DNA of 7,283 bases, taken from contig JAAWGY010000110.1 in NCBI GenBank assembly GCA_022795575.1, positions 1-7,283 of the forward strand, in the 5' to 3' direction. Of this stretch, positions 5,386 to 7,283 are shown piece by piece. Both the position numbers and the translations under genes were made by a program. The notes under the pieces were generated by a model. It did no database searches, was not told the DNA's origin, and worked only from the letters and a program-made list of their open reading frames with translations. The stretch is from Angelakisella sp. (GTDB lineage: Bacteria; Bacillota; Clostridia; Oscillospirales; Ruminococcaceae). Each line of letters starts with the position of its first letter. Position 1 is the stretch's first letter.

Positions 5386-6774
5386 ATGGCACGGATACTG
5401 GCCCAGGAGCAGGATACCATCGCCGCCATCGCCACCGGCCAGGGGGGCGGCATCGGGATGGTCCGCCTTTCCGGCCCGGAGAGCCTTGCGGTGGCGGGGC
5501 GGGTGTTTTTCCCCCGGGACAGGGGCAGGCAGGTGGAGGCCATGGGCGGCTACACCGGGGCCTACGGCCAGTTCCGGGAGGGGGAAACTGTGGTGGACGA
5601 CGGGGTTCTCTTTGCCTACCGCGCCCCCAAAAGCTACACCGGGGAGGAGATGGCGGAGCTCTGCTGCCACGGCGGCGGCTATGTTATGGAGCGGGTGCTG
5701 GCCCTCTGCCTGGGGGCGGGGGCGCGGCTGGCCCGGCCGGGGGAGTTTACCCGCCGGGCGCTGCAAAACGGCAAGCTGAGCCTCACCCAGGCGGAGGGGG
5801 TGGCGGACATCATCTCGGCCCAAAGCGGCCAGGCCCTATGCGCCGCCCGGGAGCTCCGGCAGGGGGCCCTCCACCGGGCGGTGATGGGGGTGGCGGACCG
5901 CCTCACCGATACCGCCGCCCACATTGCGGCCTGGATCGACTACCCGGAGGAGGATGTGGAGGAGGTGCTGGTGACAGAGGTGGAGGAGGTCCTCTGCGCC
6001 TGCCGCAGGGAGCTGGACCGCCTCACCGGCAGCTACCACGCCGGGCGAGTGCTGCGGGAGGGGATCTCCGCCGCCATTGTGGGGAGCCCCAACGTGGGCA
6101 AATCCACCCTGATGAACCTGCTGGCGGGGGAGGAAAAGAGCATCGTTACCGAAATCCCCGGCACCACCCGGGACGTCATCCGGGAGCAGGTGCGGGTGGG
6201 GGAGGTGCTGCTGAACCTTTCGGACACGGCGGGGCTGCGCCAGACCGATAACCGGGTGGAGATGCTGGGGGTGGCCCGGTCGCTGGAGCTTCTGGACCGC
6301 AGCAGCCTGGTTCTGGCGGTCTTCGACGCCGGCCGGGAGCTGGACGCCGGGGACATCGACCTGCTGAAGCGGCTGGACGGCCGGCTGGCCATCGGGGTGC
6401 TGAACAAATGCGACCTGCCCCTCCGCCGGGCCGACGGGGGGATGATCCGGCGGCACACCCGGGGAATGGTAGAGCTTTCCGCCAAAGCGGGGACGGGGGT
6501 AGAGGAGCTGGGCAGGCTTGTTGGCGAGCTTACCGGGACAGCGGGGCTGGATCCGTCGGCGGGGATCATTGCCAACCAGCGGCAGCTAAGCTGTGCCCTC
6601 CGGGCGGTCCAAAGCCTGGACGAGGGGCTGGAAGCCCTGGGCTGGGGCCAGACGCTGGACGCGGTTTCGGTTTGCGTCGAGGAAGCCCTGGACAGCCTCC
6701 TGGAGCTTACCGGCCAGCGGGCCAACGCCGAGATTATCGACCGTGTGTTTGAGAATTTCTGTGTTGGGAAGTGA
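5386..6774 (+). CDS. mnmE: tRNA uridine-5-carboxymethylaminomethyl(34) synthesis GTPase MnmE
   Basis: A 462-residue protein, the normal family length. With MnmG it modifies carbon 5 of the wobble uridine (U34) in certain tRNAs, using GTP and a folate one-carbon unit; it acts as a cytosolic dimer. The N-terminal folate-binding domain (about 6-125) starts with DTIAAIATGQGGGIG. The helical domain is interrupted by a Ras-like G domain: G1 GSPNVGKS (233-240, N236 being the potassium-loop Asn), G2 GTTRDV (259-264), G3 DTAGL (280-284) and G4 NKCD (340-343). It ends FCVGK, with the conserved Cys at 459; the common form is FCIGK. All key residues are present. The start is set by AAAGGGG 7 bases before the ATG, within the end of the YoaK-family gene. 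Its usual partners (mnmG, and often jag, yidC and rnpA upstream) are not in the window. The inverted repeat begins 114 bases after the stop. Confidence 0.97.
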   Translation: MARILAQEQDTIAAIATGQGGGIGMVRLSGPESLAVAGRVFFPRDRGRQVEAMGGYTGAYGQFREGETVVDDGVLFAYRAPKSYTGEEMAELCCHGGGYVMERVLALCLGAGARLARPGEFTRRALQNGKLSLTQAEGVADIISAQSGQALCAARELRQGALHRAVMGVADRLTDTAAHIAAWIDYPEEDVEEVLVTEVEEVLCACRRELDRLTGSYHAGRVLREGISAAIVGSPNVGKSTLMNLLAGEEKSIVTEIPGTTRDVIREQVRVGEVLLNLSDTAGLRQTDNRVEMLGVARSLELLDRSSLVLAVFDAGRELDAGDIDLLKRLDGRLAIGVLNKCDLPLRRADGGMIRRHTRGMVELSAKAGTGVEELGRLVGELTGTAGLDPSAGIIANQRQLSCALRAVQSLDEGLEALGWGQTLDAVSVCVEEALDSLLELTGQRANAEIIDRVFENFCVGK

Positions 6775-6888
6775 CGAGGGCGCATTTGTGGCGGCTTCGG
6801 GGGAATGGGGCTTTAGGCCCATCCGCCCAAAATACGCCCGTCGCCACCACCAAACATAGCCGCAAACCAGTAAGCCTACCCGCCCCTT

Positions 6889-7027
6889 CCCCCCGCAGGG
6901 AATCAGATCCGCCGGAGGCACCACCCGACCGTAGGGAGGGAGCCCCCCGCAGGGGATCAGATCCGCCGGAGGCTCCACCCGACCGAAGGGAGGGAACCCC
7001 CCGCAGGGAATCGGATCCGCCGGAGGC
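6889..7027 (-). repeat. 54-bp tandem repeat, 2.6 units (right copy)
   Basis: Read on the minus strand, units start at 7027, 6973 and 6919, an exact 54-bp period; the third is cut at 6889. The copy number and truncation point equal those of the left copy. The units here differ from one another more than on the left (GATCCG, CTACGG and GGTGCC variants). Confidence 0.9.
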
Positions 7028-7051
7028 ACCTTGTCAGGCCAACCGGAAGGA

Positions 7052-7073
7052 GGGAGCGGGCCATAACGCTCCC
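7052..7073 (+). other. Stem-loop in the right repeat copy
   Basis: GGGAGCG (7052-7058) and CGCTCCC (7067-7073) pair around an 8-base loop. It is the counterpart of the hairpin at 131-152. The 7-bp core stem is unchanged between the copies and the loop differs by one base. Confidence 0.6.
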
Positions 7074-7202
7074 CCCGCAAGGCCGCTGGGGCCTGTCCCC
7101 CAGCAGGGCCAGCCGCCCAACCAAGCATCGAGCAACCACACGATGAGATTGAGGCTGTTACCTATGCAGAAGAACCGAACCCAGGCGGTCCAGGCGGCGT
7201 AA

Positions 7203-7261
7203 GGGGAGCGCTCCCCAAGCGACTGACGCCTTTGGCCGTCGGGTCCAGGGCGCAGCCCTGG
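7203..7261 (+). other. Cluster of palindromes and hairpins beyond the right repeat copy
   Basis: Three structures lie close together: a perfect 14-bp palindrome GGGGAGCGCTCCCC (7203-7216); an imperfect stem GACGCC/GGCCGTC (7225-7240) with a TTT loop and one bulged C; and a perfect 7-bp stem CCAGGGC/GCCCTGG (7245-7261) with a GCA loop. The remaining bases end in CTTTGGTTACTTTC. No gene is recognisable. The first palindrome reuses the GGGAGCG/CGCTCCC arms found inside the repeat, so this may be part of the same element. Confidence 0.6.
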
Positions 7262-7283
7262 TCGCTCTTTGGTTACTTTCTGG

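Larger units (their letters stand above)
6889..7203 (-). repeat. Right copy of the long interspersed repeat (inverted relative to 1-315)
   Basis: Reverse-complement match to 1-315, same length, no gaps, about 95% identity by hand count. The inner boundary is CCCCCCGCAGGG at 6889-6900; inward of that the two sides are unrelated. The outer boundary is unknown because the left copy runs off the window at base 1. With the left copy it brackets about 6.6 kb containing all six genes. Such a pair could support inversion of the block by homologous recombination, which is an inference. Confidence 0.9.

Noticed and set aside
4073..5779. Long plus-strand open frame of 568 codons
   Set aside because: It overlaps the AraC, YoaK-family and mnmE genes in another frame, and its product is Gly/Pro/Arg-rich low-complexity sequence typical of a GC-rich shadow frame.
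1..7203. Composite transposon bounded by terminal inverted repeats
   Set aside because: No transposase or integrase lies inside, the outer ends and target duplications cannot be seen, and the cargo includes the core gene mnmE.

Overview
The window is high-GC DNA with Firmicutes-style signals: purine-rich Shine-Dalgarno sequences, extended -10 promoters (TGnTATAAT) and a TTG start. The protein families (a GntR/FCD regulator, a YesN-like AraC regulator, a DacF-like penicillin-binding protein with a C-terminal anchor, a Clostridia-type metallophosphoesterase) fit a GC-rich gut member of the Clostridia, probably Oscillospirales/Oscillospiraceae. That placement is inferred from sequence style, not from a marker gene.

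Layout: bases 1-315 and 6889-7203 are two copies of one repeat in inverted orientation. They align without gaps; about 17 mismatches were counted by hand, roughly 95% identity. Each copy carries 2.6 tandem copies of a 54-bp unit and a conserved stem-loop. Six protein genes lie between them. A metallophosphoesterase (minus strand, 453-1121) is divergent from a DacF-like protein (1271-2641). Then, all on the plus strand, come a GntR/FCD regulator (2893-3576), an AraC regulator (3624-4523), a YoaK/DUF1275 membrane protein (4704-5381) and mnmE (5386-6774). Non-coding 316-452 and 6775-6888 show nothing recognisable. The stretch 7203-7283 holds several hairpins.

How the genes relate: mnmE is the only clear housekeeping gene (tRNA wobble-uridine modification). 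It sits 4 bases after the YoaK-family gene and probably shares its promoter. The GntR and AraC regulators form a likely two-gene unit with no catabolic or transport genes beside them. The DacF-like protein has lost two of the three penicillin-binding-protein catalytic motifs, and the neighbouring phosphoesterase has two altered metal-site positions.

The most notable points are the DacF-like pseudoenzyme, the inverted repeat framing the whole gene block, and the promoter/terminator architecture at 2704-2831. I see no transposase, integrase, CRISPR array, tRNA or rRNA.
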